DNA of 64,000 nucleotides from Polytrichum commune (lineage: Eukaryota > Streptophyta > Polytrichopsida > Polytrichales > Polytrichaceae). Both the position numbers and the translations under genes were made by a program. The stretch spans positions 13,018,001 through 13,082,000 of the forward strand of contig OX485809.1 in NCBI GenBank assembly GCA_950295325.1, read 5' to 3'. The notes beneath the pieces are model-generated. The model worked only from the letters and a program-made list of their open reading frames with translations, was not told the DNA's origin and ran no database searches. Shown here piece after piece: positions 11,085 through 23,904 of the stretch. Numbering within the stretch: position 1 is the stretch's first letter; each line of letters begins with the position of its first letter.

Positions 11085-11638
11085 TTACCATTTGAGGTTA
11101 CGTGTTGCTATAACATTTTACTAATATTATCATTCTTTTACTGAATAAGTTATGTCATTTCCTTTGGTGTGCATACTAACTACACTACATATGCTATTTA
11201 GTGTCACATGGTATTTAATGTCACTATGGTAACTTTTTGGATGACACTTCTTATGAATAAGTGAACAAATGCTTTCATGGATGATGTATGAGTTCGTCCA
11301 TTGGCCAAAACCCTACCTTCTCTTGTCAACAACTTGTGATGAAATATTGTCATGGATGATTGAATTTTGGATGAAAAATCACTTGGTAAGAGTCAGTAAT
11401 TGCAACACTATAAATCTATAATTATCCATAAAAATTACAAGGAATGACAAATAATGTTGGGTTAACATTCAGTGTTGGTGACACTACAACACGGTTTACA
11501 ATTAGTATTAAACAAGACAATCAAAATTGGTGACAATAACCATCAAATTTAGTATACGTATGTTGTTTGAGTAAAAAATGATACTCTCAATAAATTGTTA
11601 TAGCAATGCGTAACTCCAAATGGTAATCCACACTAATT
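11073..11638. mobile_element. Composite MITE containing a nested MITE
   Basis: Outer ends are AATTAGTGTGGGTTACCATT at the left; the reverse complement of the right end reads AAATTAGTGTGGATTACCAT. Both continue into GGAGTTACG-like sequence and TTGCTATAACA. Between them lies a complete CTACACTAAAT-family MITE (11,180-11,557). The outer element is a relative of the one at 82-300. Confidence 0.6.
11180..11557 (+). mobile_element. MITE, CTACACTAAAT family, copy 3 (nested)
   Basis: The left end is CTACACTACATATGCTATTT; the right end is worn (AAATTTAGTATAC). The interior is collinear with copies 1 and 2. It sits inside the outer MITE at 11,073-11,638, so it inserted later than that element. Confidence 0.65.
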
Positions 11639-14600
11639 TGTGCAAATTAGTGTAGATGTCCACAACAAAAGGTGTGTTGCATTAACAAATCTACGATGAA
11701 GCACTAGCAAGAATCAATACAAATATTGGACCTCCCGTGATTTAGTTATGATTGTCAAAAATGCATGTTTGTTGATTTCTTAACTAAATATAGATCACTT
11801 ACTAAAATTTGAAGATATAGTTCAATCTCTTTTTATCATGTGTCTTTCCAGTGTTTGTTTTGCAATCCTCACCCGAACCCCACACCAATCAAATATAGAG
11901 GTCCGATTTAGAAACGTAACTATATAACACCCACATACCTTATAGGTGAATGCATGGCATCAATGGTTAACATCAACAACGGTATCAAATAACCTACACA
12001 TGGGTATCAAAATTATAAAAATAATTGAATATTGATGCTCAATGGGTACCCAAATGTGATAGAATCTTTGTATGCCCAATTCAAAATTTGTTTCAATACC
12101 ACTCTTAACCATATTGATACCGAGGCGATGTTACCTAGGTATGAAGGTTCTTGCATTGTGTATAAGTCCTGAAGGGTACTAAAAACAAATGATTCCGTCA
12201 AATGGGTCAAAGCAAGAATTGTCTCATCCAATTACCAATTGTGCGTCAAGTAGATTTTCAAAATTGGAGTTGAGGTGTAGAAGTTATAAGACATAGAAGT
12301 GATTTTTGTTTTTAATAATTAGATAGGCCCTCTTTATGAAAGAGAGAGAAAGAGAAAGATGGGCATAATCACCTTATTTGAAAAAGAAACATTGTAGACC
12401 AAGAAACAATATCACCAACATGTGGGTATTGCTCAATCCAAAGGATTGAGCAGGTTATGTGGTCAAACTTCTTAATTTGACACCTATAAAAATAATAGAT
12501 ATCACTACCTCTATGGTTTTTGGAAGGCTTGAACTAATTAAATGACGCCAAAAAACACATGTTACAATGACATTGGACTATCCGCTCAAAACATGCCAAA
12601 CCACTCCAAGTTCAACAATAGTATCCTTAAAAGGAAGGGAGCCACTATCCAATGGTTGGAGGTGCATCTAGTCTTTGGTGTGATAGCCCAATTTTTTTCC
12701 AACAATCACTCCGACTAATTCCCCACTATTAGTCCTCGCAAACTCTCTTATTTTAGTTATAGATGCCTGAACCTTATAAGTAGTGTCTTGGGGGGAGCTT
12801 TGGCCGGGCTATACAAGAATAGAAGTGCCTATGAAATCAAAGTTTTTCTTGTGTTGTCACCCTCTATCTGACCTTCTCAAGGGATGACGCTATTAAGTAA
12901 CATATTATAGACATGGTATTCCTGAAAACATCACATCGCACATAGGAATGTCATATATGTCATCTTCTTGGATACAAGGAAGGCTGACTTGAATTGATAT
13001 TTCAAAGCAGCTTTTGTCAACTACAAAAGTTTTTGCCACCTGCAATTATTTCCAAAGTTCAAGTGTGTTCCACAAGACTAGGAACTAAGTCGGCGTTGGA
13101 AAAAAATCACATATGAATGTGACGTTTCCACAATGTTTATATATGTTCATATATTGAGAAGACCCTACGCAATCTTTTCAAGAGAAAGAGAACCCCCGCT
13201 TTAATGGCTTGTAACTTTTGTATCTCAACTTCAATTCTGAAGCTCAGAATGACATCTTCATGATCCAGAATCCAATTCAAAGACAGTGTCGTATGTGCAT
13301 CAGAAGTGCAACAAGAGGACCACATATGTGATTATATGCAACAAGACGATGAGCATGTATTTTGGGACCTCTAGATATTCTCTACAGGAGTGTTCCAAAT
13401 TCCATGAATTAGACTTCCCCTGAAACCATGAACAAAACAGTCCATGGTCAGTGTGATACATAGAAAGCGCATTCCAAATCACACCACACCTAGAATGGGC
13501 CTTGCATGGTCCACTATCTGAGACGTGAATGACACATTACAATGAGATCAGATTGTGTAATTAAATATAGCAGCCATTCTAGGTTCATTTGAAACCACAA
13601 ATGGGTAGTTGCTATGATCAGTCAAAGAGAATCCCGCTTTGACCTTTTGCATCTCAATTCCACTTTTATTCTGTTATCTAAGAATCCTACAACATCCGTA
13701 CTCAGGTTGCTTCTGAATTCTAAAGGGGGAAAGTGACATTATTCCGCCTGGCTCTATATTTCAGCAAATACCAGCTTCCTTGACTACTTATGCAGTTCCC
13801 AGTCAAGAAAGAAAAGTCATAAGGGTTGTATTAAGAGAGATTATTAGTACCATTCAACTTGACAAAGAACTTCAACTGTAAATAGTTGATCTTCTACGTA
13901 GGTGCAATATTCTTATATCCTACGACCAACTCTGCAACAGAACTCGCTGTAAAACGCAAGTGAATACTAGATGTGATGATAACAGAGCCGGGATTACCAA
14001 TGCAGAACCCTTGGCTTTTGTATCTTACTCCCAGTACTGTGATTCCCATAATTCGTAGCATTGATCACTCTTGAGTTTCTCACCAAAACCCTGATGCCAA
14101 TTTTTGAACTTCATATGCACGTTTCTAGCATCTGGTGTGATACATCACTGGTGCAAACAATACTGATACTTAAGAACTCAAGCATCAAATGAAGGCTCAC
14201 AAGGTGGAATTAAACATTAAACAAAAGCAGCAACCATCTGGTGTAGCAGAATCAACAGCAGTTTGAAAAAAATTATTAGCCCAATTTGCACATTGCTTAC
14301 CATGCATATCAATGATAAATTAGAAACCTACACAAAAAAAACAAGAGATATCTCCACGATGAAGAGCTTAGAGCTTCTCTTCATTGTGGTGATATAACAC
14401 AAATCACCATCAAAGCAAATTATTAGAGCCAACTTACTAAGTGTTCTGTCCTGGCCCATAACTTCAGCTAACTGGACCCGCCCATACATTGGTCATTGAA
14501 GCAGTTAGGAAGATTTGTTGGAGCTCTACTTGACCAATACTGTGTTCTCTCTTAAAATGCCTTGATTTATCATTGAATGCATCCGAACTAACCTTCAAGA

Positions 14601-14662
14601 CCGGATGCACAAGATGAGGGCATATTGAGATGGACCTGCAACCTGTAGCCTAAACCAGTTGT
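11639..14662. other. Intergenic region downstream of the PIP5K gene
   Basis: No second gene seen. The part nearest the kinase gene (about 13.6-14.66 kb) is where its 3' untranslated region should lie. A minus-strand AATAAA occurs near 13,665, about 1 kb past the stop, but I cannot tell whether it is used. Short frames around 13.1-13.5 kb show no recognisable domain. Confidence 0.35.
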
Positions 14663-17600
14663 TCATAACTGGGTTGGGGGAAAAATTTGCCGAATAAAAT
14701 CTTGGAAGCGCTTTGAATACAGCTTGGGCTCCACTGCAGAAATGGAAATGGAATCAAACTGGCATGCCTTGTATGCATGCTCAATGCGTTTGGTAAGATT
14801 GTAGTTTTGCAAAATGTCAATGATGCCAAAATACAGCACCACATCATGTGACTCCCCAAACAGCTGCCCCTCAGTAGGTTTGCTTTCGTCATCGCTCCTC
14901 CTATGTACACGATCAGCTCTTGCAGGCATATTTACTCCTAGTTGTATCCTCAACCTGCTGATATGGTGATGTTTTAAGAAAGTTATATTGACAGGTATAA
15001 TAGCAAAAATACATAAGCCCAGCATAGTTCCAACATAAGTACATAACTTATACATGTAGAGTGCATGCTTGCAGAACTAGCCATGTGTACAACCAGACCA
15101 GTAAGGGAACAGATTACTCACCGGGCTGTCCCTGGAAGAAGCAAGTCAACCTCAGGATCACCAGCTCCAGATGCTCTTAGAGGACTTCCACGAATATGGA
15201 TTCCGGGAGTCCCACTACCACCGTGACCAATGTCCCGAGCTACCAATACTAAACCTCTAGTTGTACTCCACTCTTCCTCAGTTCCTGCTGCTGCTGATGT
15301 ACAACCATCACAAACAGAAGATATAATTCAAATGATATTTCATCCAAATGATCTGACTATTCGAAGCCTCTACATTGCAAATTTGGAGCACAGCAGTTTT
15401 AGCATATTAGCAATTTGTAATAGAAAAATACAGGCCTCTAATTAGCAACTACAACATGGAAAACAAATCACAATTCCAAAACAAGAGCTACAACGTCAGG
15501 GCTACATACCATCATCCATGTTGCTTGTGAATGATTCGCTTGGGGGTAGATCTGGTGTAGAAGATGGCCCTGGAGACAAAGGAGCTCGGTACTGTGGAGC
15601 TCTGAAATGTAAGCCAAGTAACATACTGTAGTCCATAATACCCCGACTTTCTAGAAACTTGCAGTCATAATCAATTTGCCTGTACCAATGCACCAACCAC
15701 ACATCATTCGAACATGATAATGTTGCAAGAGAGACAAACATTTAGACAAAATGCAACTGAAACATTGCACAAATGTAGAAAGAACACTATGAAGATGCAC
15801 ATATGAGAAGTTGCCACACTCTTGTACCAACAGCAGCAAATTGACCAACCAGGAAACTCTAAAAGCCAAGGATCTATTTTCTAAATAATGTGCAGCCCAC
15901 AAACAACACCTTGGTCATCTTGATACATTGCATTGAATGTAAATACATCCATAGCTCACAATTTGGTCAAGTATATGACCTACAGATTAGCAGATGGTGA
16001 GAGAGGAGCCCTGCAAGAAACACGTCTCTGTACCTTAGAAGTGAGTCCCGCCATGAGGGGTCAAGTCTGAACTCATATTCAAGATCCAGATCCTTCAGTG
16101 TGGTTGTTTCATCAATCTCAACCTTGTCAGCAGATCGTCCTTGCGTGGAACCTTTCAAATCAAATCGCCGGTGGATACGTAGCTCAGTACAGAACATGTT
16201 ACCCATCACTACAAACCGCACCTGAAATCATCCACCGCAATATTTTGTAAGAACACAAACTCTGTAGAAAATATATAAGTTTTGTAAAGACTACGTTGGC
16301 TAAGTCTGGTGTGTTATGATTCATGCTTGACATCCACAAGCATTATTACAATAGAGAAGCATGATTTGCAACCAGCCTCTAGACTAGGTAGAATCTTGAA
16401 GGCTGCTGAGTAAGCCTATTTTTACCAAGCAATCTATGAACATTTTCTGAATGCAATCTCCATTTTCAAGACCTTGATATGAAAAAGAGAAAGCAAGTGT
16501 TATCTATTGGGAAAACCATAAGCATGGCTTGAAAGTACCTTTTGACCGCCATATGGCTTAATGCGATGAAGGCCAAAAAACTTGGTGATGAGGGTATTTT
16601 CGAAGGTTTTCACATGCATATGATAAGCTGGAAGCATGTTCAACAGTACCTGAAACCAAAAGCACAAGAAACTGTATTAGATTCCAACCATTGATTTTTC
16701 CCCAATTCTCATTCTTCCGTACCTGTCTCGTGTACTAAGAATTCTCAGATAACTACTGATACTTTTCACACCTCAATCCTATAACAACAACAACCAGTTC
16801 ACATTCTCATGTAACACCTGCAGAGGTTACTGGCAACAAATAGAAGGCTGATCACCTTCACTTCTGCCTTCTTCATAGTCTTAATGATGAAGCGATCATC
16901 ATGAGAGAGATAGAACACACTGCCACTCTTTCCAGGCGAAATAAGCTCCCTCAGGGCATCATCCCCACAAAGAGACAGCATATAATCAGCAGCATCAATC
17001 TTGAACATCTCTCGCAAATGCCTGCAATTCAATGGACATTAAGCAGTAAGGAAGAGTAAGCAGATGTACTTCTAGTCATTCAAATGAATCTGCGGAGAAA
17101 TTTTTTGCTACAATTGCTAATTTGAAAATAATGTCAGCTGGAAAATCAAACAAAAAATTGATACTTTTCAATGACAGAAATACAGCCCAGAGGCATGCTT
17201 TTGATTCGTAGGAAGTAGAACGCAGAGGTAAGAGGAACTACCTGAAAACCATTGGACAGTAATCCTTCCACTTGAAATCGGATGAATTGTGAAGGGGTGT
17301 GAGAGGGGTTCCACATTTTGGAAAATTCATGTGGATGCTAGCGCGAGGTCCAAAGTCATTGGGACCAATATCATGCTTAGGCTCTGGTGTGATTTTGCCA
17401 ACAGTGTACCTGTTCAAAAGTGGCACAAGGTGACAACAGATCAGTGCCCGATTGCAATCAAAACTCCTCACAAGAGAACCCATACACTCACTATTAGCAG
17501 TCTGGATCAGTACCTGCATTTCAGGTTGTGATACTATGAAGTTAGCATGATGGAAGATCAGAAGGTCGATCTATTAGTGTTGTTCCAAAAGCATTTCCAT

Positions 17601-19415
17601 GGACATATAGTACAATGAAACATTCATATTTACTTACACTCTCAAGTTTTAAAACACCACTGAAGACCAAGACCTAAACCTCAATGGAGGTTACCCATAA
17701 TCTTCTGGTATTGCAACCTGCAACTGATTCAGCCACATTCACAAACAGGTGCCTGGCAATCAGTCTACAGGCCTAGAATATTGTGTTCCCCAACATGTGA
17801 ACCTAATTATGTAACACTTGCATAAAAAGACGCACCGTATACCAAGCTGCAGATTTAGCATAAGGTCATAACTGCGATGCCCCTTGAAAATAGTTTCCCC
17901 AGGTCTTTTGGCCTCTTTCAGAGCCCTTCGAGGCCTCCTCTTCTTGTGACCAAGAACTTCCAAGTTCTCCTTCACCAATTCACTCATCAGCACACCCTGA
18001 ACATACTCGCGTACCACCACAGTGGGTGGAAGGGGTCCAACAGCTGCTTCCAGGGGAATGCGATCTGACGTCCTCTCTTCACCTTCCAAAATGGTTCCTG
18101 ATCCACGCACCCCATCGGCTCCAACTGGGACCTCCAAGCTCCACCGCCTGTGCATGCTCTGTGAAAGGTCCCCACTCCTTGATAACTCACTTGCATGAGG
18201 TAGTTTCTCAGAAGATGTGGATCTGCTCCTTGACCACCGGAGGGGTCGGAGCTCCCCACTGTGAGTTGGTACTTTAAGGAGGAGGTCATCCCTGACACCA
18301 ACTCCCTCAGTGGTTCGAGACGTTGGAAAGTCCCGGAATTGACTGCCTGCAGGGTAGAATACACCTTTTCCATCCTTTAAACCACGACTCCAGGTACCAA
18401 TATAGCAGCTCCCATCTGTCCATACATAAACCCCATGCCCATGCTCCAAACCATCTAGCCACTGTCCTTCGAATTTGTCACCACTAACCCATGTCAACAC
18501 ACCCTTTCCGCACATTGAGCCACCTCTCCACTCCCCATGATACTCATTCCCACATGACCAGGTGTACTTGCCAATGCCTTCTTGGACTCCCTGCTTCCAG
18601 GATCCTTCATAAACATCGCCATTTGCATACCTCTTCCTGCCATGACCGTGCTTGACGTTCATACTCCATTGGCCCTTGTAGGTAGTGCCACCAGTTCCCA
18701 TATATGTCCCCACTCCATGCATGTAACCCCCCATAAATTCCCCCTCGTAAGTGGCACCCGTTGGCCATGAAATCTTACCCTTTCCAGATTTTTTCCCTCT
18801 TCCCCACTCTCCTTCATACATACACCCATCGGCCCACAGGTATTTGCCGGTTCCCTCTGGCAAGCTGCCCTGCCATGTCCCGACATAAAAATCGCCATTC
18901 GAGAGCACCTTTTCGCCGGTGATAGGAGACACTGTATTATTATCCTCTACAGCTGAGCCGTCAGGTAATAGGGTGGTGCATTTGGTCTCATCATCGGCAT
19001 CATCATCAATAAGGGTTTCTTTAAAACCTTTCGCAGGAGGCACCACATCCAAGCTTCTTCTTCCGGAGAGGGAGGATAAAGGAGACGTCAACAGCTTGCC
19101 TCTGGTGATGATTTTGGGCAAATCGATATCCTTGTCATTAGTGTCCACATGAGGCAACGGGCCAGACATACAGGTGAGACCAGTTGTCGACGTCTTCTCA
19201 GGAGCTACGGCCCGCTTCCGCGCCCGCCTCTGGAAACTGAAGATCAGACTTCGTAGACCTTGCACTGAATAGTGCACCGCATTGCCTTCCTCAACACGAC
19301 CTAAGCTACATGACGTCGCCGATGTGCCCAGCCCACTGTCAACTCTTGAGGAAAGGTTGCGAGCACTGACATCTCTCTTCCTATCAAGCTCATAGAGCCC
19401 TGAATACATCCACAT
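14663..19415 (-). CDS. PIP5K: Phosphatidylinositol-4-phosphate 5-kinase with MORN repeats, eight exons
   Basis: Makes PI(4,5)P2 from PI4P, mainly at the plasma membrane. Coding exons in transcription order: 19415-17836, 17409-17242, 17021-16856, 16649-16539, 16221-16034, 15679-15510, 15293-15122, 14954-14663. All junctions are GT-AG and keep frame, giving about 948 residues; angiosperm relatives are, from memory, about 700-850. Residues 1-170 are an unrecognised extension with a basic patch (RRARKR). Eight MORN repeats span about 177-360 (YEGEW, YKGQW, YHGEW, FEGQW). After a Ser/Arg-rich linker, the lipid kinase domain runs from about 510 to the end. It has the GKSGSVF loop and IIKT lysine, [21 protein letters not shown], and an activation loop with KRIEHAYK whose Glu suits PI4P specificity. 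No key residue is missing. The start is the first ATG after an in-frame TGA, so a further 5' coding exon is unlikely but not excluded. Exon 7's 3' splice site lies in a CAG run and may vary. Confidence 0.93.
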
Positions 19416-19639
19416 CCAACCCACCACATGTGTCGTGCCAACTTGGTTAGATTGTAGCCAAGCCCTTCAATAAATACCATCAACAGTTGACAATTTCGTA
19501 TAGCGAGTAATAATAAATTCAATTAAATGCACGACAGACACAACAACTGCGTCTCACCGATGAATCACTAGACAATATGCCCAGTGGTCTCCACACCTAC
19601 CAAAATCCCAACGTTGACCTGGTACGGTCACATAAATGG

Positions 19640-20098
19640 TTAGCCGTTTCCCAAGTACAGGGCAAGCTCCATATCCATATCACACGATGTTTCCTCTCCC
19701 ATAACCTAAGCTTGCTTTATCACCTACAACAACAAGACACATACAAGTGCCCCCGGAGGTCGCTCACCTTGTCCTCCTCTTCTCTTCCACTAACCTTGCA
19801 ACAAATCCTCGGACCATAACCAAAACCAAAAGTGTCTATCCAGCTAATGAAGAATGCCATCTTTCGCATTACAATAAGTTAGCCGTTTCCCAAGTACAGG
19901 GGCAAGCTCCATATCACATGTTTCCTCCCCCATAACCTAAGCTTATTTTGCTTATCACCTACATCACGAGCTTGCCTTGTCCACTCCTCCTCCACTAACC
20001 TTCCAACAAACAAATCCTCGGACCCAGACCATAACGAGACCGTAACGAGAACCAAAAAGTATCCAGCTAATGAAGAATGCCATCTTTGGCATTACAAT
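19640..20098. repeat. Tandem duplication of about 240 bp upstream of PIP5K
   Basis: Copy 1 starts at 19,640 and copy 2 at 19,879. Each begins TTAGCCGTTTCCCAAGTACA, then has GGCAAGCTCCATATC, CCATAACCTAAGCTT, TCCTCGGACC and finally AATGAAGAATGCCATCTTT. The copies differ by small indels and substitutions. The pair lies 225-680 bases upstream of the kinase start codon, in the 5' leader or proximal promoter. Confidence 0.8.
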
Positions 20099-20099
20099 T

Positions 20100-21480
20100 C
20101 ACCCCATCAACATCCGAATCATCATCACAAAAAGCAGGACAACGGACTTGCCTTTTGACATTGGTCCTCAACGTAGTAATGTCCTTCCTCTCAATTCTTC
20201 TAATGCCGGCCCATGTACGCCGCGCACATTATGCGCCTCGAGCCTGTATTCCCTGTACCTCACACACACCAAGCCCAAAGCTCCCCCTCCCCCGCACATC
20301 CAAGCTGCAGCCGATGCAGCAGTCTGATCTCGCTCTCCCTTACAGAACACCCTCCCGCTCCTCCTCGCCTACACACCAGATGTTCCGAGATCGCACTCCT
20401 CTACTCTCCTCCCCCCCGATCCACACATGCTGCCACTCTGCTCCTCCCACATGCCCGCACCACATGACACTCTCACCATCACACACCTGCTGCACCGAAA
20501 CTCCACACTCACACCGATCCATCGCCATTCACCATCGCCACCTCCATCATATCCAAATCCACCATGGATGATGCCACCCCTCCTCCACGCTCTGCTCCCT
20601 CTCCCTTCTCACCTCACCTGCACAGCGTCACAAGGCTCGGAATACCATCATCTCCCTGCATCGGAAACTCTCATCGCCCCGAAACCCTAGGTCACCACCC
20701 CGAGCGGACCCCCCGTTGCCCGGCGCGCTCCGCGCACATGGCGAGGAAGATGAGCTCCCCGTGCCGTGCCCCTTCCTTCCTTGCTTGCTTGCTTCTTCCC
20801 GTGTCCCCTGTCTGTCCTCCTCCCGCCCCTCCCTACTACCACGCTCCCTATGCTCCTTCCCTTCCTCCAACCTCCAGGGCTCTCCCTCTCTCTCACACAC
20901 TCTCTCTCTCTCTCTCTCTCTCTTCCCTCCGCAATGGCTATGGCGCCTTTGCAGAGCAATCTGCTGCAACATGAGCGAGCCAAGAACACCGTCTCTCTCT
21001 CTCTCTCTCCCCCTCTCTCTCGTACGAACGCTGCCTCTACGATTAGCCTAACGGCTGCGTCTGCGTCTGCGGCCGACTATCCTATTTTCCTCATTCTGCC
21101 ATCGCGCCTGGCACCTGCTTAGCTATAAAGAAGCCGAAACATTCGGACGTCGACAAACTTTAGCTGCTTGGCCGTTCCCGTTGGGAAGAAGCCGAGGTTG
21201 CGGGCGTCGGCGTCAGTGGCCGAGCCGAGTAGAGAGACTACTTTCCTCTTTCTGTCTCGGCCCGGCGAGGTGCGGTGGCGGCAGCGGCCGGGCAGATGGT
21301 CACGGTTCCCGCTCGGCCGCTGACGTGGGCTGAGTTAGCGGCAGGGGCGATTGCCTTCCCGCGCCAGGCTGCTCGTGACGGGCGGGCGGCTTTTGGCGGC
21401 CAGGGGAGGCCTTGTTCAGCTCGGGCGTGGGCGTGGGCTTGGGCCGTAGGAGCGACATAACAGGGGCACATCGCGACACT
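20100..21480 (-). promoter_or_regulatory. GC-rich promoter/5' leader region of the PIP5K gene (inferred)
   Basis: This is the only long GC-rich, CpG-rich tract in the window, lying just upstream of the minus-strand kinase gene. 20.2-20.9 kb is strongly C/T-rich on the plus strand. (TC)n runs occur at 20,901-20,922 and 20,992-21,009, which read as GA repeats in the gene's sense and are common in plant 5' leaders. A telo-box-like AAACCCTAG is at 20,682-20,690. Many overlapping frames are open on both strands, but they are compositional and show no domains. The transcription start cannot be placed from sequence alone. Confidence 0.5.
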
Positions 21481-22157
21481 GGTTTGGCGGTCGGCTGGTT
21501 GTTGTTGTTGTTGTTGTTGTTGTTGGGTGGGCGAACGAATGAGCCATCATGGGATGGATGAACATCCATGGATGGAAGTTGCCCAATCACACCCAAACCC
21601 CTTTCTCCTCTTCCTCCATTTGTTGCCTCTATCCCATAATATGGGATACAAAAACATTGTGGAGGTTGCCTTTGATATGGCAGCCACACCGGGATCCAAC
21701 CAGGGTCCCCTGATGTTGGTGTCCTTAGTGCCCTAGATGGGTGGCACCAGCACCGGGGGGTCCGTTGTTGGTTGAGCCCCGACTGGACCCCTAGTGTGGT
21801 TGTCATATGAGTGATAATAGAGCCCGGGTAATGCATGTCATAACTTAATGAACAAGGTTTGGTGAAGCACAGTGAAAGCTCAATGAAATTTCTAATTTAA
21901 TATGAACTTGGTACTCTTAATTAATTACTTTTAAATGTCACTTCAAGACAAAGCCACATTCCCTGGTCCACTTAAACACGGCAGTGTAACTTATTTAAAC
22001 CTATGTATCTTATGATCCCGTGGTCTCGAGTCGTGCATAAACCCATGACACTCATAAGGACATTTGTTGTGTTTTGAGTGGGCTAGGTTATCCGCTTTCG
22101 GTGGTTGTGGGAGCCTTGTTGCCCTAGTCTGAGTGGGTTCCATGCTAAATGAAACCG
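21481..22157. other. Gene-free stretch upstream of the GC-rich region
   Basis: Contains a (GTT)n microsatellite at about 21,499-21,525. No gene or element ends recognised. Confidence 0.35.
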
Positions 22158-22558
22158 ACTACGTACACTCCATATTGTACTTAGTGTCATGTGGTATTCT
22201 ATGTCACTGTGATAGCGCTCTAATGACAATGTTCAACAAGTTGACAAGTATTATCATCCCAATTTACTTTTAGTTCATCCACTATTGTTATATTTTGCAT
22301 CCTCGCATTTCTCTAATGACTTGTTGTCGTGAATGAATGAAATTTGGATGAAAATTCACTTAGTGAGTGATAGTAATTGTAACATTGTAGATATATAATG
22401 TCCAAGTTTTTTTTACAAGGAATGACAAATAATGTTAGGTTTACATTGAGTGTTGGTGATGGTACACAAGCAATTTACAATCAGTATTGAGCAAGACAAA
22501 CATAATTGGTGACACTGCATAAAATATCCAATGTGGTTGTTCGTACCTTGAGCAATGT
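22158..22558 (+). mobile_element. MITE, CTACACTAAAT family, copy 4
   Basis: Interior blocks match the family (TTTAGTGTCA-like end, GAAATTTGGATGAAAATTCA, AATGACAAATAATGTTRGGTT, TTACAATCAGTATTGAGCAA). The ends are worn. The right end plus the following GTACCTTGAGCAATG is repeated in inverted form at the left border of copy 5 (23,905 onward), so these two copies share sequence beyond the usual element ends. Confidence 0.6.
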
Positions 22559-22564
22559 TCATGT

Positions 22565-23904
22565 TACACTAAACATAATACAAACCATGATATTACAATT
22601 AGTGCGCCATGTAAATTATAGTAGTTCAGCTCTCTCTCTCTCTCTCTCTTTGCCATGTGTTGTCACATTGTGATTGCAAGACAATTAGTGTGGATTGATG
22701 ATGAATAGTGTGGACCACGATATATGAAAAGCTCATTGCATTAACCTTACCACATTGTTTATCCCATTTAGGGCATTTGGTGCCAACCAAAGGACAATGA
22801 CACGAGACGTTTTGTTGCTACATGACGAGTCATGTATGTCACATTAAATATCGTATGTTTATTTGTACATGTGTTGTTGTTGTTGTAGTAGTAGCTCGAG
22901 CAAAGCTATCCCTAGTCGTGATACGAGCGAGTGTGATATGTCGACGAAAGTCGTCAAAAATCGCGTCCATCGATCGGACCCCAACCCATTAGGCACATGG
23001 CGTAGTAGTTTACATAATGAAAGTACCAATACTCGGTTCCATTTCATTGGGCTAGGTCATTGCACCCTCTTTTGTGGTCGTGAGCCCCTTGGCCCTTATT
23101 AGCCCCTAGCCAGGTGTACTATTTATTGGATATTATTACCTTGAGGGGGGCTATTGCTAGCCACAACATTAAAAAGCATGACACGTCGATGGAAGTTGCC
23201 GATTATCATTCCTCTTCAACCCTCACACGGTGCGGTTTAATAAAATCATATGGCCATGGGAGTGCAAACAATACAATACAATACAATACTCGTATTCATT
23301 CATTGGGAATCTCTCGGCTCTTAGCCTTGCTTGTTTGTAGTGTTTCGTGAACTTATTATGTGTTTCTATCTTAAGCCACATTCGTCTTTAGGTCATGAGT
23401 ATAGGTTGAAGGGTATGATTAAGCCTACACCCGTAAAAAAGGAAGGGATAGGAATGGAATTTACTATAACATGTCTACTGTAGCTTTCTAGCAGCTTGGG
23501 TAGAAAAAAATTCGATTTTAAAGGTGTCTAGAACCACAATAATGTCTCACAATCACCATAGCAGCATGGTCGCTCACAAAGACCACTCCGTATAACTCAC
23601 ACACATGGTAAAATTTGTTGCCAAGCAAAACCCTGACATACAAGTAAAAGACAAATTTTAGGGTAAGGAATATTAGTTAAGAGAAGTGTTTAAGTTAATC
23701 GTAACCGACATAGATGAAATTAGGAAAACCGTTCATGAATTATAGAAATGACATGGATGAATGTCTCACTTGTTTTGAATTACCTTTTTATGTTCCCAAT
23801 TTTAGAATATTGTTTTTATGGGTTGCTTAACTTTCTTTTGTATTTTAATTAATTGTTAGGCATAAAGGTGCCCAAACTGCTAGAGAGCTACAGTAATCAT
23901 GACA
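22565..23904. other. Gene-free spacer between two inverted MITE copies
   Basis: 22,565-22,745 is the dispersed fragment shared with 4,380-4,560. It includes a (TC)n run at about 22,630-22,649. The remainder shows no gene. Confidence 0.35.

Noticed and set aside
18026-18770. Plus-strand frames opposite the kinase exon 1
   Set aside because: Shadows of the long MORN-coding exon on the other strand.
17760-19427. GTG at 19,427 as the kinase start
   Set aside because: Not a normal plant start; the first ATG in frame is at 19,415, and a TGA lies just upstream.
20077-21122. Several overlapping open frames of 80-164 codons in the GC-rich tract
   Set aside because: Open on both strands because of composition; Pro/Ser/Leu-rich without motifs, best explained as promoter and leader of the kinase gene.
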